Source: Flammeovirgaceae bacterium UBA1842
Lineage (GTDB): Bacteria; Bacteroidota; Bacteroidia; Cytophagales; Cyclobacteriaceae
NCBI GenBank assembly: GCA_002338655.1
Contig: DDIU01000019.1
Span: forward strand, 1-64,000
Direction: 5' to 3'
DNA: 64,000 nucleotides
The notes under the pieces are model-generated. The model was not told the origin of the DNA, searched no databases, and worked only from the letters and a program-made list of their open reading frames with translations. A program made the translations under genes and the position numbers. Below are positions 53,233-62,300 of this stretch, in pieces; position 1 is the first letter of the stretch; each line of letters opens with the position of its first letter.

Positions 53233-54633
53233 ATGGTAGAAAAAATCCAAAAAACTGGCCGCATACTAATTGTTGATGACAATGAAGACTTACTTAAAGC
53301 GGCCAAGATATTCTTAAAACGGCACTTCCTCATTGTTGATTTAGAGAAAAATCCAGAGGCCATCCCTTCCCTTCTTCATAACGATACTTATGACGTTATT
53401 TTACTCGACATGAACTTCACCAAAGATGTCAGTAGTGGAAAAGAAGGTTATTATTGGTTAGAAAAGATTTTGGAAATAGACCCGTCAGCAGTGGTAGTAC
53501 TAATTACTGCCTATGGTGATGTGCAAATGGCCGTCAAAGCCATAAAGGCTGGTGCTACTGATTTTGTATTAAAGCCTTGGGAAAATGAGAAACTACTCGC
53601 CACTTTATTTTCAGCTATGCGGCTTAGGGAATCCAAAATGGAAGTAGAAACCTTGAAGTCCAAGCAAAAGGAAATCAACCTAAAAATCAATGATAGCTAT
53701 GATGATATCATTGGGCAAAGTCCGGCTATCAGAAAAATGTTCGAAACCATTGATCGTGTAGCCGCCACAGATGCCAATGTGCTGATATTAGGCGAAAATG
53801 GAACAGGGAAAGAAATGGTGGCTAGGGCCATACACAATAATTCTTCACGGAGAGATCAGGTTTTTATCAATGTTGACTTAGGCTCAGTGAGTGAAACATT
53901 ATTTGAAAGTGAGCTTTTTGGACATAAAAAAGGCTCCTTTACCGATGCAAAAGAAGACCGTGCAGGACGCTTTGAAATCGCCAATGGAGGCACTTTATTC
54001 CTAGATGAGATAGGCAACTTATCAATGCCACTGCAAGCTAAGCTGCTTGCTGTATTGCAAAACAGGAAGGTTAGCCGAGTAGGTTCCAACAAAGAGATAA
54101 ACATTGACATAAGGCTGCTTTGTGCTACCAACCTACCCCTTTATGATATGGTAAAGGAGAATAAATTCAGACAAGATTTATTGTATAGGATCAATACCAT
54201 TGAAATTGAATTGCCACCATTGCGTGATCGTTTTGAAGATATTCCCTTACTCTCCAATCATTTTTTGCAGCACTATAATAAAAAATACAAAAAGAATGTG
54301 GGTAAAATAAGTGAAGCGGCATTGGCCAGAATGCAAAAACATACCTGGCCCGGTAACATTAGGGAACTCCAACATTCATTGGAGCGGGCTGTAATTATGA
54401 GCAACTCACAAGTATTGCAACCTGAAGATTTTAACCTCAACAGCCAAAGCCAATCAACGGGGGGTTCGGATGGTGAAAATGTGTTGTTGGATCAATTTAA
54501 ACTAGAAGATGTAGAAAAAATACTTATTAGAAAGGTGCTGAAAAAGTACAATGGCAATATTACCCAAGCGGCTTCAGAATTGGGACTGACACGTTCCTCG
54601 CTTTACAGAAGATTGGAGAAATATGGCCTTTGA
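53233..54633 (+). CDS. NtrC-family sigma-54-dependent response regulator
   Basis: A 466-residue activator with three domains: receiver (about 10-130, acidic pair D15/D16 and phospho-acceptor D59 in VILLDMNF), AAA+ sigma-54 interaction domain (about 155-390, Walker A GENGTGKE), and a Fis-type helix-turn-helix at the C-terminus (NITQAASELGLTRSSLYRRL). The sigma-54 contact loop reads GSFTDA instead of the canonical GAFTGA. It overlaps the histidine kinase gene by 11 bases and diverges from the HlyD-type adaptor gene, which it probably controls. Confidence 0.95.
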   Translation: MVEKIQKTGRILIVDDNEDLLKAAKIFLKRHFLIVDLEKNPEAIPSLLHNDTYDVILLDMNFTKDVSSGKEGYYWLEKILEIDPSAVVVLITAYGDVQMAVKAIKAGATDFVLKPWENEKLLATLFSAMRLRESKMEVETLKSKQKEINLKINDSYDDIIGQSPAIRKMFETIDRVAATDANVLILGENGTGKEMVARAIHNNSSRRDQVFINVDLGSVSETLFESELFGHKKGSFTDAKEDRAGRFEIANGGTLFLDEIGNLSMPLQAKLLAVLQNRKVSRVGSNKEINIDIRLLCATNLPLYDMVKENKFRQDLLYRINTIEIELPPLRDRFEDIPLLSNHFLQHYNKKYKKNVGKISEAALARMQKHTWPGNIRELQHSLERAVIMSNSQVLQPEDFNLNSQSQSTGGSDGENVLLDQFKLEDVEKILIRKVLKKYNGNITQAASELGLTRSSLYRRLEKYGL

Positions 54634-55972
54634 GGATTTTAGACTTCGTGTCGCACTACGTGTGATTTTAATGGGGCTGTCCATGGCTGTATTGGTGTAC
54701 ACGGGCATGGACTCAGCCATGATAATCACCACTTCCATATTTGCCTTTGTAGTTATACTTCAGCTTTTTGAACTGTATAGGTACATTTCTAAGACCAACA
54801 GGAAACTAACCCGGTTCTTGGAGTCAGTAAAATATTCTGATTTTGCCTCTGGTTTCTCCGCAGATAATAAGCTTGGAAAAAGTTTTAAAGACCTCAACAT
54901 CGCCTTCAATCAAGTACTGGAAGCATTCCGAAAGGCGCGCTCAGAAAAGGAAGAACATTTACTTTATCTCAATACCATAGTGGAACATGTCAGTACCGGC
55001 CTGATATCTTTTGACATGGACGGCAAAGTTGAACTTATCAATGCTACAGCCAAGAAGTTTCTCAAAATCGAAACCCTTCGGAATATAGATGACCTAATCG
55101 AAAAACAATCAAGACTCTATAAGGTACTATTTGATCTCCCAACAGGTAAAAGCGAGCTGTTCAGGCTGGAGGGAGACATTCAATTATCGGTGACCGCTAC
55201 CGAAATTATACTAAGGGGCAAAAAAGTGAAGTTGGTTGCCCTGCAGAACATTCAACCTGAATTGCAGAAGAAGGAACTGGAAGCGTGGCAAAACCTTACT
55301 AAGGTATTGCGTCATGAGATTATGAACTCTATCACTCCCATTGCTTCACTAACCTCCACGCTCAAAGATGTTTTAATGGAAGATCTAACTGAAGCAAACG
55401 GTCGGTATGAATTAAATGAAGAAGCTGTAGGTGACCTTCAAGATGGGTTAAAGACCATTGCTGGTAGAAGTCAAGGATTGATCAAATTTATTGATGCCTA
55501 TAGAGATTACACATCCATACCACTTCCACAGATTAAATCGATTCCTATTGAAGGGCTATTTGAGCATATTGCTCAATTATTGAAAGCTGAAATCCGTAAA
55601 TCAAAAGTGGAATTAATTTACCACGTAGAACCGAAGGATATGGTGCTTCATGCAGATGAAGAATTAATAGAACAGGTACTGATAAATTTAATAAAAAATG
55701 CCATAGAGGCCATTGGTGAGAACAAAAACCCAGTGATAGAATTAAAAGCCACCTACAACGAACTGGAAAACCCACGCATCACCATCAGAGATAATGGGCA
55801 TGGCGTTGTAAGAGAGGCTTTGGAGCAAATATTCGTTCCTTTTTACACCACTAAAAAATCGGGAAACGGAATCGGGTTGAGCCTCTCACGCCAGATTATG
55901 CAGCTCCATAATGGAACATTAACTGTCGAGTCTGAATTGGGGGTTAAGACCGAGTTTACGTTGAATTTTTAA
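54623..55972 (+). CDS. Sensor histidine kinase paired with the NtrC-type regulator
   Basis: A 449-residue membrane kinase with two N-terminal hydrophobic segments (about 10-27 and 30-48) and almost no periplasmic loop, so it probably senses within the membrane or cytoplasm. A PAS-like region (about 115-200) follows, then the phospho-acceptor H231 in VLRHEIMNSITPI and an ATPase domain with LINLIKNAIEAI (N box), DNGHGVV (G1) and GNGIGLSLSRQI (G2). The 11-base overlap with the response regulator gene shows a cognate pair. The signal may be envelope or drug stress, by analogy with similar loci. Confidence 0.94.
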   Translation: MAFEDFRLRVALRVILMGLSMAVLVYTGMDSAMIITTSIFAFVVILQLFELYRYISKTNRKLTRFLESVKYSDFASGFSADNKLGKSFKDLNIAFNQVLEAFRKARSEKEEHLLYLNTIVEHVSTGLISFDMDGKVELINATAKKFLKIETLRNIDDLIEKQSRLYKVLFDLPTGKSELFRLEGDIQLSVTATEIILRGKKVKLVALQNIQPELQKKELEAWQNLTKVLRHEIMNSITPIASLTSTLKDVLMEDLTEANGRYELNEEAVGDLQDGLKTIAGRSQGLIKFIDAYRDYTSIPLPQIKSIPIEGLFEHIAQLLKAEIRKSKVELIYHVEPKDMVLHADEELIEQVLINLIKNAIEAIGENKNPVIELKATYNELENPRITIRDNGHGVVREALEQIFVPFYTTKKSGNGIGLSLSRQIMQLHNGTLTVESELGVKTEFTLNF

Positions 55973-56095
55973 TATCTACGAATTTAACACCTTACCTGAA
56001 CAACGTAGTACCTACATTAATGTCATGTCTGGGCTTGCCCCGGTATTTCTACGTTGCACAACGAAATGACCTACTAATAAAAGTTGTTTAACTTT

Positions 56096-56602
56096 TTACT
56101 GCCTTTTCGATTTCAAGAATGGTCGCCACTCTTCGCATTGAAAACCTGACAGATCCCTTAGAAAAAGGATGTAGGGCGGTTTAAATGGCTTTGTCTTTAA
56201 TTTCATATTGGCTTTTTCGGGGGTTTCATCACCCTTTTTAGCATTGCACCGTTTGCAGGCCGTAGTTAAATTGTCCCAAGTTGTCTTTCCTCCTTTAGAC
56301 CTTGGAATAACGTGATCCAATGTAAGGTCTTTAGTGGTACCGCAATATTGGCAAGTAAGGTTATCACGTTTAAAAACGTTTTGGCGAGTAAGGGTTACCC
56401 CTTTGTATGGAACATTTACATACCTATTAAGTCTAATTACCGCTGGCATGGGAAAAGCCTGATCTACGGAATGTAGCTTAAAACCATTGGCTGGTTTTAC
56501 CAACTCCGACTTGTTCAAAAAGGTAAGCAAGAAAGCGCGCTGTATTGTACATACAGAGATAGGACTATTGTCCTGATTAAGTACCAATACTTTGCGGTTC
56601 AT
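56096..56602 (-). CDS. HNH endonuclease domain protein
   Basis: A 168-residue protein with an HNH nuclease fold: zinc cysteines C84/C87 (CQYCG) and C116/C119 (CKRCN), the catalytic DH at 96-97 in LTLDHVIPRSKGG, and N111 in TTWDNL. Single-domain HNH proteins of this size with the N-terminal VLVLNQDNSPISV block are common in Bacteroidota and cyanobacteria chromosomes, often outside mobile elements; the substrate is unknown. It lies 47 bases downstream of the NlpC/P60 gene. There is no restriction or phage context around it. Confidence 0.88.
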   Translation of the reverse strand: MNRKVLVLNQDNSPISVCTIQRAFLLTFLNKSELVKPANGFKLHSVDQAFPMPAVIRLNRYVNVPYKGVTLTRQNVFKRDNLTCQYCGTTKDLTLDHVIPRSKGGKTTWDNLTTACKRCNAKKGDETPEKANMKLKTKPFKPPYILFLRDLSGFQCEEWRPFLKSKRQ

Positions 56603-56649
56603 TCTTTAAGATAGGCCGTATTGCCAATGTATGCAAAAGACAGCCGTTA

Positions 56650-57450
56650 TTAATAATCAAATTTATCTTTTAATATCCGCTTGATACAGTCAAGCTTATG
56701 GGTCAATACACCAGAGCTTGAATTGATTATTCCTTTTTGGGTCAGCTCGTCAATTCTAACTTTACCCGATGCATGTATGATCTGATTGTTTTCCAAAACA
56801 ATACCTACATGTACTATTTTATTCGCTTCGTTTTTAAAAAAGGCCACATCACCCAACTGCAAATCTTTAAAGCTTATTTTGACGCCTTTTTCCACTTGCT
56901 GTGCGGCATCACGGGGGAGATTATACCCGCATATTTTAAAAACAATCTGTGTAAACCCAGAGCAATCAATACCAAAAGGAGATCGGCCGCCCCAAAGGTA
57001 GGGTGCGTTCAAATACTTTGTGGCTATTTGGCTTAGAAATTCACCATCCCTTTTCGATCCAAGGCTCTTGGCCTCACCATTAAAGGCCAATTGCTCTTCC
57101 ATTTTAAAAAGCTCATTGGTAGAAATCGGCAAAATACTTCCAATAACTATTGGTGTTTGATGTTTTTGATATAAAATGGTAGATGTTAAATCTAAGCATA
57201 TCTTGTAATCAGCATGACTGATCTGCTCATAGTATGCCTCCGAAATGCCACTATACTGTTTAGCATCTATCCACCCCTCATACTTATCGTAATAGAGTTG
57301 TACACGCAGCCATTTCCTGTCTTCACTGAGTCCAGTGATAGCATAATGATCTCCAAAAAGTAACTGTGTAACCATCTCTGAGGTATCAGCCCCCTTGGCC
57401 CTAACTGGGACAACACTCAAACGGCAGATACCTTTTTCTCCTATTTCCAT
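56650..57450 (-). CDS. NlpC/P60-family peptidase with N-terminal SH3-like domains
   Basis: A 266-residue cell-wall endopeptidase of the C40 family. N-terminal SH3-like regions occupy about 1-130; the peptidase domain (about 135-260) has C163 in FGIDCSGFTQ, H214 in KIVHVGIV and a third residue probably H226 in QIIHASG. It would cut within peptidoglycan stem peptides, typically gamma-D-Glu to diamino acid bonds. No clear signal peptide is seen at this start, as is common for the Bacteroidota version. It is 3 bases from smpB in the same direction. Confidence 0.88.
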   Translation of the reverse strand: MEIGEKGICRLSVVPVRAKGADTSEMVTQLLFGDHYAITGLSEDRKWLRVQLYYDKYEGWIDAKQYSGISEAYYEQISHADYKICLDLTSTILYQKHQTPIVIGSILPISTNELFKMEEQLAFNGEAKSLGSKRDGEFLSQIATKYLNAPYLWGGRSPFGIDCSGFTQIVFKICGYNLPRDAAQQVEKGVKISFKDLQLGDVAFFKNEANKIVHVGIVLENNQIIHASGKVRIDELTQKGIINSSSGVLTHKLDCIKRILKDKFDY

Positions 57451-57453
57451 AAA

Positions 57454-57927
57454 TTAGAATTTCATCCTTTCCATTTCCCTTTTCACATCCTTATCCTTGA
57501 TACTGTCGCGCTTATCATGTATTTTCTTACCCCTTGCCAAAGCTATTTCCAGTTTTGCCAAGCCCCGGCTATTGATAAATAATTTTATTGGGATAATCGT
57601 TAATCCCTTTTCATTCATTTTTGTCTCTAACTTATTGAGTTCCTGCCTATTGAGTAATAGCTTTCTTTCCCGGGTCTCTTCATGGTTATAAAATGAGCCT
57701 TGTGTATAGGGGGATATATGAACTCCTTTAGAATACAATTCGCCTTTTTTAAAATAACAGTAGCCATCTTGCAAAGCCACTTTCCCTTCCCTGATGGACT
57801 TTATTTCAGTGCCTTTCAACACAAGCCCAGCAATGTAAGTATCGATAAATTCATATTCGAATTTTGCCCTTCGATTCTTAATGCTGATGTCGTTTGAAAA
57901 TCTATTCTTTTCCTTCTTGCTACTCAT
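57454..57927 (-). CDS. smpB: SsrA-binding protein SmpB
   Basis: A 157-residue tmRNA-binding protein for rescue of stalled ribosomes. Family blocks FEYEFIDTYIAGLVLKGTEI, SIREGKVALQDGYCYFK, YTQGSFYNHE and LALARGKKIHDKRDSIKDKD are all intact. ATG at 57927 is chosen (a TTG three codons upstream would add little). The ATG overlaps the stop of the thioesterase-like gene by several bases. The tmRNA gene itself is not in the window. Confidence 0.96.
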   Translation of the reverse strand: MSSKKEKNRFSNDISIKNRRAKFEYEFIDTYIAGLVLKGTEIKSIREGKVALQDGYCYFKKGELYSKGVHISPYTQGSFYNHEETRERKLLLNRQELNKLETKMNEKGLTIIPIKLFINSRGLAKLEIALARGKKIHDKRDSIKDKDVKREMERMKF

Positions 57928-58321
57928 TGTGGCCAAATTTAGAGAAAATCTCCTTGATAGCAGTCTTCTTTAGTACCTTCTGCCCGGTCTTTCCAGTAGC
58001 TACTATTCTATTTTTAACCTTGGCGATGATTGCACAAATCAATTCGTTATCATTCCATTCGATTATCTCTGCCTCAATCTTAATTAATTCGCCAACAAAT
58101 GCAGGGCCTTTATGGTCAATAGTCAAATGTGTACCTATTCCCTCTTCATCCTCTTCTTTCATTTTCAAAACAAATTGTCTGGATGACCATTCCATTTCGC
58201 GGGCAAGTGCATAAGTAGAGCAAACATTATGTACAGTTACCCCTTTAAAAGCCGCTACATCATTGTCGCTCACCACATGATCAACGCTTATACGATCCCC
58301 TATTTTAAAAATTTCTTTCAT
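57920..58321 (-). CDS. Hotdog-fold thioesterase-like protein (FlK family)
   Basis: A 133-residue cytoplasmic protein with the hotdog-fold pattern of the fluoroacetyl-CoA thioesterase-like group: VTVHNVCSTYALAREMEW near residue 30, THLTIDHKGPAFVGELIKIE, then a closing sheet (ELICAIIAKVKNRIVATGKT). Likely hydrolyses an acyl-CoA; the substrate is unknown. ATG at 58321 overlaps the tsaD stop codon by one base (TGATG), so it is translationally coupled to tsaD, and it overlaps smpB on its other side. Confidence 0.8.
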   Translation of the reverse strand: MKEIFKIGDRISVDHVVSDNDVAAFKGVTVHNVCSTYALAREMEWSSRQFVLKMKEEDEEGIGTHLTIDHKGPAFVGELIKIEAEIIEWNDNELICAIIAKVKNRIVATGKTGQKVLKKTAIKEIFSKFGHNE

Positions 58322-59325
58322 CAAAATTTCATCCTTGGCATTGGTGAGGCATCTAACGACACAAAATCCTTTTTTAAATATTTAAAATGTGCTGCCATTG
58401 CAATCATACCTGCATTATCGGTACAATATTCAAATGCAGGGATATACACATTCCACCTTTTGTCCTTAGCCAGCCTTTGCAGTTCGTTTCTTAATCCACT
58501 ATTGGCCGATACCCCTCCTGCAATGGCTATTTCCTTGATTCCCAGCTCTTCACTTGCCCTTTTAAGTTTCTGCATGAGCATTCTTATTAAACTAAACTGC
58601 AAACTTGCACAAATGTCGTTCATGTTGTTTTTAATAAATTCCGGGTCTTTGGCTTTTTGATCCCTCAAAAAATAAAGGAAAGAGGTTTTTATCCCACTAA
58701 AAGAAAAATTAAGCCCTTGCATCTCTGAATCGGGAAATTCGAAAGCCTCCGGATTCCCCATTTTTGCATACTTATCAATCAAAGGCCCTCCAGGGTAGGG
58801 TAAATCAAGTAACTTGGCCGATTTATCAAAAGCTTCTCCAACGGCATCGTCTTGCGTTTCACCAATTACTTCCATGTCCAAATAGTCCCGTACAAGCACA
58901 ATCTGAGTGTGTCCACCACTTACGGTCAAGCATAAAAAGGGAAAGGCCGGCTTAGGATCTTCAATAAAATGAGCAAGGATATGGGCCTGCATGTGATTGA
59001 TCCCTATTAAAGGAATATTAAGGCCTTGGGCGAGTGACTTGGCAAATGACGACCCCACTAACAACGCCCCAAGTAAACCAGGCCCTTGGGTAAATGCTAC
59101 CGCATCCAATGATTTTAAGTCAACCCCTGCCCCTTTCAAAGCCTCATCTACCACGGGTACAATATTTTGCTGGTGTGCCCTAGAGGCCAATTCGGGAACT
59201 ACTCCTCCATAATTTTCGTGTACTGATTGCGTAGCTATAATATTATTCTGTACTTTACCATTTTTTATAATAGCAGCAGAGGTTTCATCACAAGATGATT
59301 CAATGGCAAGTATGATCGGGTTCAT
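58321..59325 (-). CDS. tsaD: tRNA threonylcarbamoyladenosine transferase TsaD
   Basis: A 334-residue essential enzyme that transfers threonylcarbamoyl to A37 of ANN-decoding tRNAs, with TsaB and TsaE. Signatures: AIESSCDETSAAII at 7-20, the metal-binding INHMQAHILAH with H111 and H115, the TVSGGHTQIVLV loop, IAGGVSANSGLR and the C-terminal CTDNAGMIA. The start codon lies only 10 bases from that of the divergent tamB gene. It heads a minus-strand set with the thioesterase and smpB genes. Confidence 0.96.
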   Translation of the reverse strand: MNPIILAIESSCDETSAAIIKNGKVQNNIIATQSVHENYGGVVPELASRAHQQNIVPVVDEALKGAGVDLKSLDAVAFTQGPGLLGALLVGSSFAKSLAQGLNIPLIGINHMQAHILAHFIEDPKPAFPFLCLTVSGGHTQIVLVRDYLDMEVIGETQDDAVGEAFDKSAKLLDLPYPGGPLIDKYAKMGNPEAFEFPDSEMQGLNFSFSGIKTSFLYFLRDQKAKDPEFIKNNMNDICASLQFSLIRMLMQKLKRASEELGIKEIAIAGGVSANSGLRNELQRLAKDKRWNVYIPAFEYCTDNAGMIAMAAHFKYLKKDFVSLDASPMPRMKF

Positions 59326-59335
59326 TTTTTAAATT

Positions 59336-62300
59336 TTGGCGCAAGTTATTAAAAATCGTATTGTCAAGACAATACTCTGGTTTACCTTCTCTCTTTTTCT
59401 ACTTCTCGTCATCACAGCAGGAGCAGTACAGTTCCCCTATGTTCAAACGAAATTAGTAAATTATATATCCACTAAATATTCTCAACTTTTAGGGTATGAT
59501 ATCAGCCTTGCAAAAATATCAATTCGATGGTTCGATAGCATTGAAATAAATGGTTTAAATGTAAAAGACCCTGAGGACAATCAAATGTTTTTTGCTGGTT
59601 CTGTTTTTATTGATTTCGATGTCTCTTCTTTACTCAACAAAAAAGATCATAATGTCGATAACATCGTTATTGACCATGCCGACCTTTTACTAACTAAACT
59701 ATATGCCGATGATGATTCTCTCCAAACCCTAAATATCAATGAACTAATACATAGGATAAAATCACTGCTACCAAGTAAAAAACAAGCACGGCTAAGGTAC
59801 CTGCTCACAGCTGATAATTTATCAATAACCAATACTAGGTTTTCTTATGTGGATCAACGTAAAGACTCCCTTGATAAACTGTTTGATTACTATCATTTTA
59901 GTATTGACAGCATAAATGGTGATTTTGATGAAATATTTACCGTACGTGACACCTTCTCGGTCAATATCAAATCTTTGGTGGGCATAGATCAATCCAGTGG
60001 CTTAAGGCTTAATAAATTGGTCACCCGCTTTTCCGTTTCACAACGAGCCATGGAATTTGATAGCCTGGAGCTACATGCGGGCAGTAGCATTATCAATAAT
60101 TTTGTCCGTTTCGAGTATTTAAGCACCTTGGATTTAAGCGACTTTAATGACAAGGTGAACATTATCGCTCATTTGGAAAATTCAAAAGTGAACACCAAGG
60201 ATCTATCACTTTTTGCCCCTGTACTTTCTGATCTAAATGAAAATTATCAGGTATCAGGTGATATGAAAGGGACTGTAAAATCCTTTCAGGTCAGGAATGC
60301 ACACATATTTTTTGGCTCGGGTACCTCCCTTAAAGGAAATTTAAGAATGGATGGATTGCCCAATGTCCAAGAAACTTTTATGAGCCTTAATTTAACATCT
60401 TCCTATGTGACCATTGCCGACTTTAAAAAATATACTAAGCCAAGTACATACCAGAAAATAGAACCTTTTGAGCATGTAAGTTTAAGTGCTGAATTTCTTG
60501 GCTTCCCTAATGACTTTGTTGCCAAGGGTAACTTCTTTACTGAATATGGCAAGGTTAGTTCAGATATAAATTTAAAAATACATGATGACATTAGTCAGTC
60601 AACCTATAGTGGATCCATTTCAATGCAAAATTTTGATATTGGTGGTTATACTAAAAGTAATTTGTTAAGTAATGTAACCGTGAAGGGAAAGATAAAGGGC
60701 TCGGGTTTTACATTAGAAAACGCAGACTTTACCCTAGATGGTGAAATAAAAAAAATAGGTGTCAATGGTTACGGATATCAAAACATTTCAACCAATGCAC
60801 GTTTTACCAAAGAATTTTTTGAGGGTGATCTGAGTGTTAATGACCCAAATTTAAAACTGACGGTAAATGGATCCATTGACTTAAGGGCTGGCTTAAATTT
60901 CTTTAATATCAAGGCCAAATTGGATACGGCCAATCTCAAGACATTAAACATTACTCAAAATGACCTTTTTCTACATTCCACTATTGATGTAAATGCACGC
61001 GGCCTGAAAATTGACGATATTTTAGGTGGGGCCAACCTCAAAAATACCTACATAAAATATGGAGAAAACTCCATTCAGATTGACTCACTTTTGCTGATAT
61101 CGGACAAGGATGAGGATCAACGTATCGTTCTTTTAAATTCCAATTTACTCAATGTGAAAATTTTGGGTGACTTCCAGCTTACCCAGGCTTATAAAAGCCT
61201 TATTGAAGTTATTAGAGAATACCGGTTAAGCCTACAAAATGATCAGGAGGTATTAGCTCATTATTATGCATTCAAAAGCGAACGGGCATATAAAGACTAT
61301 AGCTTGAAATATGACATCAATATCAAAAACCTTAACCCTTTACTGGACGTGTTTACTCCTGGGCTATATATTTCTCCAGCAAGTAAAGTAAGTGGAAGCT
61401 TAACGGGAGGCTACACTACCATTTTAGAGGTTGATACCAAATTGGATAGTGTGAGCTATAAGAACAACATCTTTTTGAACAACGAAATCCAGTTAAACAT
61501 TTCAAAAATATCAGATAGTACTAACGTTTTGGCAATGGTTTATCTTGCCTCCAAAGATCAATATTTAAATGATATAGGAACAAAGGACCTTATGTTTGAA
61601 GGCATTTGGGACAATCACCATATAGATTTTGAGTTTGATCTTTTTCAAAAAGATTTTGAAAATAGGGCCCTGATTTCCGGTGCCATTGATTTTCTTCCCG
61701 ACACTACCAAACTTAAATTGGAATCAACTGACTTGAAAATTTTAGATAAACAGTGGCATATACAAACAAACAATGTTATCACGATTTCAAAAAAAGAAAT
61801 AAATGTGGACAATTTCAGTATTTATAATCAAGATCAAAAGATAGCTTTAAAAGGGGCCATTTCGGAAAATCCAGAAACAAAGATGGAGTTACAACTTACA
61901 AATATTGAGCTCGGAAATGCCAATAGTCTGATCAATAAAAACCTATCGGGAACCATTGACGGTTATGCGGATGTACGTGACGTCTATAATGATATTCTTA
62001 TTGAAAACTACATTACTGTAAAAAAATTGACCATTGATGATTTCTTAATAGGCAATGTAAAAGCCTCAAGCTCATGGAGCAATGCTAAAAAAGCTTCCAC
62101 GGTAAATTGTGATATACAACGATTAGGGTTTAAGGTACTTACACTCACAGGCACTTATGAGCCCTATCAAACAAACCAGCTCAATTTGGAAGCTGACTTG
62201 AATAATACCGAGCTTAAAATACTTGAACCATTTATTGACAACTATTTCACCGACATAAAAGGCACATTGCTAGGTAAACTGAACATTACAGGTGAACTGA

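Noticed and set aside
56096..56602. HNH nuclease as a mobile or restriction element
   Set aside because: It is a single-domain chromosomal type with housekeeping neighbours; no methylase, integrase, phage gene or intron structure is nearby.
56737..57036. Plus-strand open frames opposite the NlpC/P60 gene
   Set aside because: Antisense shadows of a gene with intact catalytic motifs; no start context or family features.
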